A stretch of DNA of 64,000 nucleotides from Edaphobacter sp. (GCA_025462645.1 JAOAPB010000084.1:1-64000); one strand, 5' to 3'; numbered from the stretch's first letter, positions 28,101 through 35,503 are shown. The notes: generated by a model from the sequence alone, not told the origin. A program made the numbers and translations.

Positions 28101-28728
28101 TGTTATCCACGCCGTCGAGAACGAAGTTGTTCTGCGTAGCGCGCTGACCGTTGGCGATGAAGTCGCCTTTGGACGATCCACGGGTGTTGCCGAGTGACGG
28201 CGTAACACCGTTGGTAAGCTGCGCAATGAAGACCCAGTTACGACCGTTGAGTGGAGTCTCATTGATCGTTTTCGCTTCGACGACCTGCCCAATAGTTCCG
28301 GTCTGTGTCTCGAGCAGCGGCGGTGCCGTGGAGACGGTGACCGTCTCGGATGTCCCGCCCGGCTTCAGGGAGAGGTTAACGCTCAGACGAGCCTGGATGT
28401 TCACCTTCAGGTTTTCTTGAGTGGTCGCGGCAAAGCCAGACGCCGTTGCGCTCACTTTATAGCTGCCGATCTTCACCGGCTGGAAGGTGTAAATACCATT
28501 TGAGCTGGTTGTCTGTTGAAGCACAAGACCGGTTTCTATCGATGTCAGAGTGACCGTAGCTCCCGGGATAACTCCTCCGGAGGGGTCCATTATAATGCCG
28601 GTGACAGCCCCTTGGTCTACCTGCGCAAGGAGACGTCCAACTGGGAACACACACAGGAATAACGCGAGTAGGAGTCCGAAGAGTCTGGCTCCTGCCCTGC
28701 CGCTATCCCGATATTGCAACTTTTGCAT
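25165..28728 (-). CDS. Oar-like TonB-dependent receptor with carboxypeptidase-regulatory domain
   Basis: This outer-membrane protein has about 1187 residues. The signal peptide (LFGLLLALFLCVFPVGRLLAQ) is followed by a CarboxypepD_reg-like domain (GAVTGIIMDPSGGVIPGATV), a plug (IGQVVEAKTINETPLNGRNW, then NFVLDGVDNN) and a long beta-barrel. It ends in the aromatic YF typical of barrel proteins, and the C-terminal region contains FRADIFNVFNHPTWGNP. ATG 28728 follows AAGAGGCC. As the only outer-membrane transporter in the locus, without SusD, it is the likely importer of the oligosaccharides made by the GH enzymes. Two operator-like palindromes lie 65 and 145 bp upstream. Confidence 0.92.
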   Translation of the reverse strand: MQKLQYRDSGRAGARLFGLLLALFLCVFPVGRLLAQVDQGAVTGIIMDPSGGVIPGATVTLTSIETGLVLQQTTSSNGIYTFQPVKIGSYKVSATASGFAATTQENLKVNIQARLSVNLSLKPGGTSETVTVSTAPPLLETQTGTIGQVVEAKTINETPLNGRNWVFIAQLTNGVTPSLGNTRGSSKGDFIANGQRATQNNFVLDGVDNNTNLVDFLNGSTFVQRPPPDALAEFNIQTSNYSAEFGHSAGAVMNASIKSGTNRIHGNLWEYYRSDKMNAKDWNALTVPRFHQNQFGATIGFPILKDKLFYFGDVEANRISNANVNNLNVPSVLERQGNFSELLNPAISGFSQAIHLKQPNTNGTVALGARCGRAENVMCAADIDANAQNILNMYPLPNRGNTLVNNYVLNVPRIDSTTQFDHRVDWNISPKDLIYGRFSYVHQIVKSALPLGPVLDGSGYGGYIQSNLAENGMGSYTHTFSPSIVNEFRFGYNWGVFNFDTPNGFNGSIAGSLGFGNVPCVPGFCGLPLVQIGGSVGISQFGSTGTSRESQNVYQILDNLTFNKGKHSIKYGVAFQNVRFYYTYADSPRGNFTFNGHYTKIPGTSLSSGVADFLTGRVANAYITNAPGIHDQQWYNSAYAQDDWRITSKLTLNIGLRWDFYQPLAESRDRQANFLVTGPVGQGTGSGAFQLPSSLKSTALAPNFVNTLAASNVQLQYVDNNRLVTSQKTNFAPRFGFSYQANEKTVFRGGIGIFYGGLESNGNGNLGANYPFSLSQNFPEQTCDVGNCSTSFPYTLESGLPTLTPVTAATSFPGFHSTDAHIQTPYTENYSFSMQYALTNNMVSSIAYVGNETRHLTTYFAQNSAVALYRNGLNTQPLLPFPTLGGIGATVYTGYSSYNSLQAKLEKRFSSGLNFLATYTWAHAMDNSSSSGGLSTAVGTRAYYMLGGPNSEYTNSSYDVRNRITFNGHYELPWGHGRRFLKNNRALDFVVGGWEISNTFTAQSGTPFGMSTTTANVAGASARPVLVTDPFRPGDINLPGTKTGCPTQVKTRDHWYNPCAFAEPMGQLDPGNLICAPGVAPSNGCRYASGVTDPSLVAQFLGGKQNLVYGPGYWRNDVSLFKNFPVWHEQTVQFRADIFNVFNHPTWGNPSVQNNDPASGGQIRGPKNFGANTPDARFIQLAAKYYF

Positions 28729-28792
28729 GGTGGCCTCTTCTTTGATCGCGCGTGAATACACGTGTGATAGAGCGTTGATTTCGCGAACCGGC

Positions 28793-28810
28793 ATAACGTA
28801 TACGTACACG
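28793..28810. promoter_or_regulatory. Operator candidate upstream of the TonB-receptor gene (proximal)
   Basis: ATAACGTATACGTACACG shares the ATAACGT.. and GTACACG parts of the motif at 5826-5845. It lies about 65 bp upstream of the receptor ATG. A weaker inverted pair CGTGAATACACG is at 28751-28762. Confidence 0.55.
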
Positions 28811-28872
28811 ATTATGAATGTCAACATGAATTTTTTATTCTAAAAATATGGGATTAATTTTTTGGTTTCTTT

Positions 28873-28891
28873 ATCGTGTACGAACACGTAT
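28873..28891. promoter_or_regulatory. Operator candidate upstream of the TonB-receptor gene (distal)
   Basis: CGTGTACGAACACG (28875-28888) is identical to 15685-15698. With the proximal site 65-80 bp away it could support repressor looping. It is the last locus-specific feature before the IS110 remnant. Confidence 0.65.
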
Positions 28892-28949
28892 TAAAATGAT
28901 TTTCATGACTATTTGTCTGATCGGCTTGGACATCAAAAAAGAGCCATCC

Positions 28950-29073
28950 TGGCTCGATGCGCTCGACTCCAGAGCACCCAAAAACGTCGTTGTTGTCGCC
29001 ATGGCCAACAAGCTGGCGCGTATCGCCTGGGCCGTGCTCCAGCGACAACGACTACAGACACGCCGCCGCGTAA
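28950..29073 (+). pseudogene. IS110-family transposase, C-terminal end
   Basis: The reading WLDALDSRAPKNVVVVAMAN, then KLARIAWAVL, is the conserved C-terminus of the IS110 subgroup seen at 5065. After a one-base shift near 29040 the normal ending DNDYRHAAA and TAA (29071-29073) appears. The fragment begins at the Trp codon at which the inverted piece at 5541 ends. It is inactive. Confidence 0.75.
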
Positions 29074-29074
29074 C

Positions 29075-29130
29075 GGTGCGGAAAAAGACGCCTGCGGCTT
29101 GGAAGCTACGCGCTTCCACCTTTCCGCACC
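29075..29130. repeat. Nested inverted repeat just after the IS110 transposase end
   Basis: GGTGCGGAAA (29075-29084) pairs perfectly with TTTCCGCACC (29121-29130), and inside it GGAAGC (29101-29106) pairs with GCTTCC (29112-29117). It starts one base after the transposase stop. It may be a terminator, a terminal structure of the element, or part of a guide-type RNA of the IS. Confidence 0.5.
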
Positions 29131-29577
29131 ACCACGACGTTTGAAGTCTCCCCACCGACATCTGCATAGAAGCCAGTCACAACGGCGTGTCCGCGGCCTG
29201 GTACGGAGAAGGGTCTTCAACGACCGACCGACTTAGTAAGGACAGACGTGCGCGCAACTCATCATGGCCAGGAGAGCTGATCTCCACCCAAAAGCCGAAT
29301 ACATTTGCGCGAAACTTGTCTTCTCGACCAAATTTCCCTTGCAGCCCCGCGGCGGACCATACATTTCCGGTATCGATTTCTTTGACCTGGACTGTTGCAG
29401 GGCGGAGATGGCCAACCAGTCGCGACGTAATTCGTTGCGCCCAAGATCATTCCGATCTCGATGAGCGCATCTCAACAAATGAGATTAGCCGTGCGATCGC
29501 GCCGGCAAATTGAAGAGATATTTCATGACTCATGAATTTATGAATGGAACGTACCGTCAGACGAATCTCAGAATGAA
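29131..29577. other. Non-coding stretch with no convincing gene
   Basis: Short frames occur on both strands but none has a binding site or familiar motif. It probably includes the right flank of the decayed IS110 element. Confidence 0.35.
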
Positions 29578-29717
29578 TCCGAAGAATATCTCGCGAAGCG
29601 TGAAGAGTTGCGCTTGGCGGAAATTGAGCTGATGGAGCACAGCGAAAGAGTGGCGGCGCTGCGGCGCGCGTTACCGCAGCGTGCAGCCTTACAGGATTAC
29701 GAATTTCTCGAGGGGCC
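29578..29717 (+). pseudogene. DUF899-type thioredoxin-like protein, internal fragment
   Basis: The frame reads EEYLAKREELRLAEIELMEH, then ERVAALRRALPQ and DYEFLEGP, the well-known start region of DUF899 proteins. There is no start codon in frame (a TGA lies just upstream), and similarity ends at 29717, where a PadR piece on the other strand begins. Only about 46 of the usual 220 or more residues remain. Confidence 0.6.
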
Positions 29718-29724
29718 GGTCGAG

Positions 29725-29885
29725 CGCCGTCCTCTGCTTCGAGTTCCGAGCTTCTCGCTCCAGTTGCTTGCCCCCCGCGCGCGTCAGCGCATAGAACTTC
29801 GCCCTGCGGTTGTTGTCCGAAACGCCCACTCCGCCGGGATCCCCCCTCCTGTTCCAGCTTCAGCAGCGCTGGATATCGTCGTACC
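29725..29885 (-). pseudogene. PadR-family regulator, C-terminal fragment with frameshift
   Basis: On the minus strand YPALLKLEQEG (the PadR wing region) is followed, after a frameshift near 29838, by GVSDNNRRAKFYALTRAGGK and QLEREAR, the usual PadR continuation. The N-terminal half is absent. It is not the missing half of the PadR at 3080 because the two overlap in the SLYPAL region. Confidence 0.6.
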
Positions 29886-29967
29886 TTACTGGTATATGAA
29901 CAAGGGTGACGTGCCCGCCACCCTCGTTTGCATCTCCATTAGGCCCGAAGAGATTTTGAGTTCAGAT

Positions 29968-31908
29968 CTATCTGAGCTTTACGTTCTCAGCGATCTTCTC
30001 GAAGCTTTCAGGGTTGTAGGCGTCGAGGGTGACGTTGCCGCCGTTGACATGGATGATCGCCATGGAGCTGGGAGCGGCAAAGTGCTGAAATTTGTCGATC
30101 CAGGGAGTATGGTACTGGGGATTGTTCATCATGGCATACGAGTATGCACCGCCGCCGCCGTTGTTGACGACGAAGAAGGGACGTTTGATCTTGAGCTTTT
30201 CGGCTTTGTAGTTATCAGGATAAATGGGGAGCGTGGGGGTGACTTCAAGGGTGGAGAAGTTATGTTCACTACCTGTGAGGAAGCCGATCACCTTCTTACT
30301 CTTATTGATAGAGACATCGATGATCTGATCGCGACGCTCAATGATGCCTTTGTCGGTACGGGTGCCATTGATCATGGGACGTGGATCGTTGTTGCCGAAA
30401 AACCACATGCCGGCATCGGTGTGGTCGCCGGAGGGGAACATGGCGCTGTGGGTGGTAACGAAGACGTGGTCGATCTTAGCATTGGCTTCGAGCTTCTGGA
30501 TCGTCTGGTCGAGCCATTTGAGCTGCTGATCCATGACGTAGCCTTCGGGTGCGCCATTGACCCTGGGATCGACCGACTTCCAGTACTCGGAGTTCAGCAC
30601 GACGATGGCGAGGTTGCCGTAGGTGTAGTAATAGACGTTTTCCTTGTAGCTCGGGAAGTCGCCTGGTTTGGGCGTCGGATCGTAGGTGGCGCCATCCTCG
30701 CTCTCGGGTCCATTGGTGGGTTGGACGAAGGCCTGGGCGAACGCGACCTCACCCGCTTCGGTGGCGTAGGGAAAGCGGGATATCCGCGCGGGCTTTGCAG
30801 TTCCGGATTCCGGCGCGAGGATGTAGTAGTTGCTTTCGTGGTTTCCCATGGCCGCATAGACGGGCGTGCTTGCCCAGAAGGGCTCAAGGGCACGCTTCCA
30901 GTTGGCGTGCTCGAGGACGTGGCCGCTGACTGAGAGATTGTTGCCTGTGGTGTTGCCGCCGAGCGCCTGCATGAAGCTGATGTTGTGCATGACAGCGCTG
31001 GCCATTCCGGCGCGGGTGGTCAGGTAGTTCACCTCGCCGAGCTCGCGTTCCCCGCCGGCCTTGATGGAACGGTTATCCGCCACAAAGCCAAAAGAGAAGG
31101 GCTTGCGGCTACCCTGGATTGGGGCGGTCCGGAAGCTGTGCGTATCTATGCAGTTACCATAGTGAACCGTGTACTTGTAGGCTGTCTCCGGGGTGAGGCC
31201 GGAGAGCGCAATCTCATGGTGAAGGCCGGCCTGGGCGTCGCTGAACGTCTTGCCATTGACATCGATGGAGGCGAGCACTGGAACTTGGGTCTCGAACGAG
31301 ATGGTGGAGCCGGTGGGCTCAAGCAGGTTGACGAGGGGTCCTTCCACGATGGTGGGTAGAACGGTGTAGGGGCCCTTGCCAGTGAAGGCGACGCGGCCTT
31401 CATAGAGGATGTGTCCTCCGTTATTCATCACGCGGAAGCCGAGAATGCCAGCGCCCTTGTCGACGATATGGAGAAAGTCGTTCGAATTGCCGGTGAAGGT
31501 ATTCTTGATCTCCAGGAGGGCTTTGCCGTTTTTGAGCTCGACAGGGTGAGGAAGGAAGAGGATGGCGGGGTACTGAACGCTGTCGTTATAGGTGCCATAT
31601 GAAACGGTGCCGTTGAGTTCGGCATCACGGAAGTCGAGGGCGATGCCTGTGTCGGCGCCGGTGGGGCTGCCCATCATCTGGGACAGATTGTACCTGTCGG
31701 GGTTACCGGTCTCGGTGAAGATCTGGCCATCCGCGTTGACTTGCAGCTTGCCGGCGGCATTATAGGAAAATTGTGTACCGAGGACAGCGGGAATCGGCTT
31801 CTGCGTCTGAGCCACTTGCCCGAGAAGCGGAGCAGAAAGAAGGAGAATTGGCAGCAAGGATGAGGCCTTGACAACGAAAGGGTCTCTTAGCGGTGTTTGA
31901 AATTTCAT
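29968..31908 (-). CDS. Secreted metallophosphoesterase (purple-acid-phosphatase-like) lacking one metal-ligand Asp
   Basis: The protein has 646 residues with an N-terminal signal peptide (LLPILLLSAPLLGQ). An N-terminal beta-rich region of about 200 residues and a fibronectin-III-like domain (about 200-262) precede the calcineurin-like domain. Motifs are FVADNRS (Asp 278), then LGGNTTGN where the family has GD (Gly 318 in place of the bridging Asp), MGNHES (355-359), VFVTTHSAMF and TGSEHNFS. The other ligands look normal, so activity is uncertain. It lies 220 bp downstream of the histidine-kinase gene on the same strand, beside an alkaline phosphatase-like gene, which suggests phosphate or phosphoester scavenging. 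Confidence 0.8.
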   Translation of the reverse strand: MKFQTPLRDPFVVKASSLLPILLLSAPLLGQVAQTQKPIPAVLGTQFSYNAAGKLQVNADGQIFTETGNPDRYNLSQMMGSPTGADTGIALDFRDAELNGTVSYGTYNDSVQYPAILFLPHPVELKNGKALLEIKNTFTGNSNDFLHIVDKGAGILGFRVMNNGGHILYEGRVAFTGKGPYTVLPTIVEGPLVNLLEPTGSTISFETQVPVLASIDVNGKTFSDAQAGLHHEIALSGLTPETAYKYTVHYGNCIDTHSFRTAPIQGSRKPFSFGFVADNRSIKAGGERELGEVNYLTTRAGMASAVMHNISFMQALGGNTTGNNLSVSGHVLEHANWKRALEPFWASTPVYAAMGNHESNYYILAPESGTAKPARISRFPYATEAGEVAFAQAFVQPTNGPESEDGATYDPTPKPGDFPSYKENVYYYTYGNLAIVVLNSEYWKSVDPRVNGAPEGYVMDQQLKWLDQTIQKLEANAKIDHVFVTTHSAMFPSGDHTDAGMWFFGNNDPRPMINGTRTDKGIIERRDQIIDVSINKSKKVIGFLTGSEHNFSTLEVTPTLPIYPDNYKAEKLKIKRPFFVVNNGGGGAYSYAMMNNPQYHTPWIDKFQHFAAPSSMAIIHVNGGNVTLDAYNPESFEKIAENVKLR

Positions 31909-32128
31909 GTAGCCTCCTGGGCTTGGAACCGTTCAGAACGGGACGAGAGCATACGTGAATGCTCCGGTCCGCCCGCATGCGCGAAACGCTTCGAGTTCGC
32001 CCTGAACGTATAGATTGAGGCTATTTCGCGTGGAATGAAATGGAATCAACGAGCAGTCATTTCACGATGAAAACTGGCTTAGGTTTAGCTTAGTTTGCGG
32101 CCTTTGCCTGAAGGTCCACGAGGCGCGA

Positions 32129-33547
32129 TCACGCTGAGACCATATTCGGAGGAATGCTTCCTATGGCCTTCGTCAGCTGCTGATTCGGCGGAGGGAAGAT
32201 GATGCGGAAGTTGGTCCCCTTGCCGACCGCGCTCTCCACATCGAGTTGAGCGCCATGTGCGTCGGTGATCCATCGGACCATCGTCAGTCCAAGACCCGAG
32301 CCGACCTCGCTCTGCGTTCTAGCGTTTCCAGCACGGAAGAAGCGATGAAAGATGTGGGGCAGGTCGGCCTCAGGAATGCCGATTCCAGTGTCGCGGATTT
32401 CACAGAGAGGACGAGAGTCAGACGTCTGTTGGAGGCTGACATCGACCGCACCTTCGAAGGGGGTGTACTTGATCGCGTTATCGATCAGCAGCAGCCAGAG
32501 CCGGTGCAGTTGTCCTGGGTCGGCCAAGGCGCTGGTGTCGTTCGACTCCACATGAAAATTGAGCGTGATACTCTTTGCGTCTGCAAGATGGCGGCAAGCC
32601 TCGATTGCCTTGGCCACACTCTCCTGCAGACGAACTGGGATGACGTTCAGCGGTTGCGCCCCGGCATCGGAGCGCGCCAGCAAGAGAAGACTATCGAGCA
32701 GGCGGGTATTTTTTTCAGCTTCGGCGAGTATCTGAACAAGGGCTTTGCGATGCGTCTCGGCCGTAGCCCTGGGGCTGAGTAGAGCCACTTCGGAGGCCGT
32801 TCGGATGATGGCTATCGGAGTACGGAGCTCATGGGAAGCGTTGGCAGTCAACTCCGTTACCTGACGGAAGCTGGTCTCAACGCGTGCGAGCATCCCGTTC
32901 AAGGTCTCCGAGAGGAGCTGGATCTCATCCCCCGTGGCGGGGACGCGCAGCCGGAGACTCAGTCTTCGCTCGTTGATCGAACGGACCGCGGCGATGATCT
33001 CGCGAACTGGAGAGAAGGCACGTTTACTGAGCCAGAATCCGCCGGCCGTGGCGAAGAGGAGTGTGGCTGGAACGATCAGCAGAACCACGTTCCGAAACCT
33101 CTCAAGCAACTCTCGCTGAAAGTGAAGATCCGTGGCGACGAGCAGGGTGAAACGCTCTCCTTGAATGGTGTCGACAGTAGTATGGATGCGGAGGTGCCTG
33201 GAACCGGCAGAGACGAGATTTCCACTCGGCACCCGAGTCCCGCATAACTCCTGGACCAGGGTTCCGCAGTAGATGGTATGCCCCCGAGCGTTTTGCAGGA
33301 TGGTCAGGTGTGGCTGCAAGGCAACATGGGTCTGGAGGTCGGCAAGAACGCGAGATAGAGGCAATCGGCTGAGATGCTCCTGCAGAAAATCGTCCAGCCC
33401 ATTCATGCGAATGCCAAGTTCCTTGTCGGTCATCGCGGTGATTGTTTTATCGAGGCCGAAGTAAACGCCGATCTCCAGCAGACCGACACTCAGGCAGAAG
33501 ACCACGCAGTACCAGAGCATCAGGCTGCCTCGGACGGAGAGCCTCAT
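32129..33547 (-). CDS. Sensor histidine kinase of a two-component system
   Basis: The kinase has about 472 residues. It has TM1 (about 8-30), a 120-residue extracytoplasmic sensor with two Cys (94, 102), TM2 (152-173), HAMP (175-228), the H-box ASHELRTPIAIIRTASEV (His 239), the N-box LLIDNAIKYTP, the G1 box DTGIGIPEADLPHIF and the G2 box GSGLGLTMVRW. ATG 33547 (MRLSVRG) lies 10 bp after the response-regulator stop with AGGGG upstream; I prefer it to an upstream in-frame ATG that would overlap that gene. It probably phosphorylates the adjacent regulator and senses something outside the inner membrane. Confidence 0.93.
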   Translation of the reverse strand: MRLSVRGSLMLWYCVVFCLSVGLLEIGVYFGLDKTITAMTDKELGIRMNGLDDFLQEHLSRLPLSRVLADLQTHVALQPHLTILQNARGHTIYCGTLVQELCGTRVPSGNLVSAGSRHLRIHTTVDTIQGERFTLLVATDLHFQRELLERFRNVVLLIVPATLLFATAGGFWLSKRAFSPVREIIAAVRSINERRLSLRLRVPATGDEIQLLSETLNGMLARVETSFRQVTELTANASHELRTPIAIIRTASEVALLSPRATAETHRKALVQILAEAEKNTRLLDSLLLLARSDAGAQPLNVIPVRLQESVAKAIEACRHLADAKSITLNFHVESNDTSALADPGQLHRLWLLLIDNAIKYTPFEGAVDVSLQQTSDSRPLCEIRDTGIGIPEADLPHIFHRFFRAGNARTQSEVGSGLGLTMVRWITDAHGAQLDVESAVGKGTNFRIIFPPPNQQLTKAIGSIPPNMVSA

Positions 33548-33557
33548 CGATGAGCCC

Positions 33558-34265
33558 CTATTGCTCGCTGATCTTATAACCGAAACCACGGACGGTATAG
33601 ATCAGCTTTCTTGCCGGCAAGCGATCGATCTTGGAACGCAACGCTTTGACAAAGACATCGAGGCTTGCGGGTTCGATCACGTCGGTGGCTCCCCACACGG
33701 CGCGGATGATCTCCTGGCGCAGGACGACGTGGCCAGGGCTCTGCATGAGCACCTCGAGGAGAAGATATTCGGTTTTGGTCAAGTACGCATCGACCCCCGC
33801 CCGGGTAACCTCGCGGCTAGACGGGTCGAGCATCAGGTCACCTACCTGCAACTGTGCCGGTCTCTGCTTGCTGTTACGGCGAACCAGGGCGCGGAGTCTC
33901 GCGAGCAACTCGATAAACGAGAAGGGCTTAGTCATGTAGTCTTCGGCCCCGGCGTCGAGTCCGCAGATCACGTTCTCGACCGAATCCATCGCGGTCAACA
34001 TCAGGATTGGAGTCGCGACACCGCGAGCACGAAGCAACGATGCCACCGAGTAGCCGTCAAGCAAGGGCAGTTTCACGTCCAGGATGACCGCGGCAAAACC
34101 GTCTTTCTTTGCCAGGTCGAAGCCCTGTACGCCATCCCTGGCGATCGTCACGGAGTAGTTCTGATCTTCCAGCCCACACTCCAGAAGCACCGCCATGCCC
34201 GGCTCGTCTTCGACTACCAGAACCCTCGACCGCGCAGGTGGAAGATGCGTCGTCTTGAAAGCCAT
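33558..34265 (-). CDS. OmpR/PhoB-type response regulator
   Basis: The regulator has 235 residues. The receiver domain has acidic residues VVEDE (18-22), phospho-acceptor Asp 63 in VILDVKLPLLDG, the Thr switch MLTAMD and Lys 113 in MTKPFSF. A winged-helix output domain follows (about 140-235; LTKTEYLLLEVLMQSPGHVV and YTVRGFGYKI). The kinase gene lies 10 bp downstream. It probably controls the flanking phosphatase and TonB-receptor genes, but no direct-repeat Pho box was recognised. Confidence 0.93.
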   Translation of the reverse strand: MAFKTTHLPPARSRVLVVEDEPGMAVLLECGLEDQNYSVTIARDGVQGFDLAKKDGFAAVILDVKLPLLDGYSVASLLRARGVATPILMLTAMDSVENVICGLDAGAEDYMTKPFSFIELLARLRALVRRNSKQRPAQLQVGDLMLDPSSREVTRAGVDAYLTKTEYLLLEVLMQSPGHVVLRQEIIRAVWGATDVIEPASLDVFVKALRSKIDRLPARKLIYTVRGFGYKISEQ

Positions 34266-34341
34266 ACGCTATTTCTACGCACTTCCTGTTGCAGACATGT
34301 CAATCAGATTGGTGCATGTGATCTACCTCATAAAAATGCGA

Positions 34342-34372
34342 CTGACGAGCGGGGCAGGGAGTCGCTCGTCAG
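34342..34372 (-). terminator. Rho-independent terminator after the YncE-like gene
   Basis: CTGACGAGCG (34342-34351) pairs perfectly with CGCTCGTCAG (34363-34372). On the minus strand the stem is followed after four bases by ATTTTTATG. It separates the phosphatase-receptor-propeller operon from the two-component genes. Confidence 0.75.
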
Positions 34373-34393
34373 CCGCGAAGTCTGAGGCGTTGC

Positions 34394-35437
34394 TTACTTA
34401 CCTACGACCAGCACGGCAAAGGTCCCAGGGGTGACGGAGCGCGTCGGTTTCATGTTTGCATCGGCTGCCGGGGTTACGACCACGGTGGCCGCGGGGAGGT
34501 AGATTTGCTTTGTCTTGGGGTCGAAGGCCATCGTCTTAGCGCTTGCCTGCGTCACAATGGCCGCTTCGAGGACGTACTTATCGGCGGAGATCTGGTGGAC
34601 GACCGTGATGTTGCCCTCGCCGTTCGAGACGAAGACGAGGCGGCCCTGATCATCGAACCCCGCTGCATCCGTCCCGGAGCCAGTGGGGAAGGTGGCGATC
34701 CTCTTGCCCGTTGCGCCGTTTATTACGTTGAACATTTTATTGTGACCGCCAACAAAAAAGCGGTTGTTCTTCGTGTCGACGGCGAGGCCCGTAGGAGCAT
34801 CGATGCCATCAAGCGGGATGTGGCGCTTCACCTCCAGCGTCTTTGGATCGAAGGAGCAGATCTCGTTCTTGTCTTCGAGTGCGACATAGATCATGCCGTC
34901 CTTGCCCGTCACGACGCCTTCACCGTCGCCACCGACCGCGACTGTGCCGACGACATCTCCGCTGGTCGCGTCGATCGCGGTTATGTCATGAGTGCCGTGA
35001 TTGTTTGTGAAGATACGGTTTGAGGCAGGATCGAAGTAGATGCCGTCGGGCCCTTTGCCTACATCGACTTTCTTGATCAAGGCGAGGGTGGTCGCGTCGA
35101 AGATCGAGACCTTGTTTTCCTTGCCGTTCGTGGTGAAGCCGTGATTGGAGGAGGACGCAATGGCGATGCCGTGAACCCCCGGGGTATCTTCGATGGTGCC
35201 GACTGTTGCGCCGGTATCCGCGTTGAGGACGTTGACGCGGACGCCGTGCGAGACGTAGACGCGGCGTGCGTTGCTATCGACGGTGATGTAGTCCCAGCCC
35301 TCGCTGCCCTTGACGGGGAAGCGGTTCTGGACCTTGTAGTCATTGCTAGCTCTGCCGTTCGTCTGGGCGATGGTCAAGATGGAAAGAACGGCCGTACAAG
35401 CCAGGGAAGCTGCAGTGAGTTGAATGAAATCTTTCAT
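34394..35437 (-). CDS. YncE/YVTN-type beta-propeller protein, exported
   Basis: The product has about 347 residues. A signal peptide (LTAASLACTAVLSILTIA) is followed by repeated propeller blades: DYITVDSNARRVYVSHG, GIAIASSSNHGFTTNG, GIYFDPASNRIFTNNHG, GLAVDTKNNRFFVGGHN, and MAFDPKTKQIYLPAATV. ATG 35437 was chosen because the hydrophobic segment begins there. It lies 66 bp after the TonB-receptor gene. Such proteins often accompany TonB receptors as periplasmic or surface binding partners; the ligand is unknown. Confidence 0.82.
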   Translation of the reverse strand: MKDFIQLTAASLACTAVLSILTIAQTNGRASNDYKVQNRFPVKGSEGWDYITVDSNARRVYVSHGVRVNVLNADTGATVGTIEDTPGVHGIAIASSSNHGFTTNGKENKVSIFDATTLALIKKVDVGKGPDGIYFDPASNRIFTNNHGTHDITAIDATSGDVVGTVAVGGDGEGVVTGKDGMIYVALEDKNEICSFDPKTLEVKRHIPLDGIDAPTGLAVDTKNNRFFVGGHNKMFNVINGATGKRIATFPTGSGTDAAGFDDQGRLVFVSNGEGNITVVHQISADKYVLEAAIVTQASAKTMAFDPKTKQIYLPAATVVVTPAADANMKPTRSVTPGTFAVLVVGK

Positions 35438-35503
35438 CGAAGGATCTGCTCCGGAGTGCAGGTTGAGGTGGTGAGCTGTGCTCATGGATCGAGGGGTGAT
35501 GGC

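Noticed and set aside
5541..28950. A simple inversion of the 23.4-kb locus within one IS110 copy
   Set aside because: The middle part of the transposase expected just left of 28950 and beyond 5625 is absent, so a plain inversion does not fit; the more general statement about shared breakpoints is kept.
3080..29885. The two PadR pieces (3080-3310 and 29725-29885) being the two halves of one split gene
   Set aside because: They overlap in the SLYPAL/YPALL region and differ in sequence there, so they come from different genes.
29608..30933. A 441-codon plus-strand frame
   Set aside because: Apart from the first 35 codons (DUF899 remnant) it is antisense to the metallophosphoesterase, with Asp/Gly/Val-rich shadow composition.
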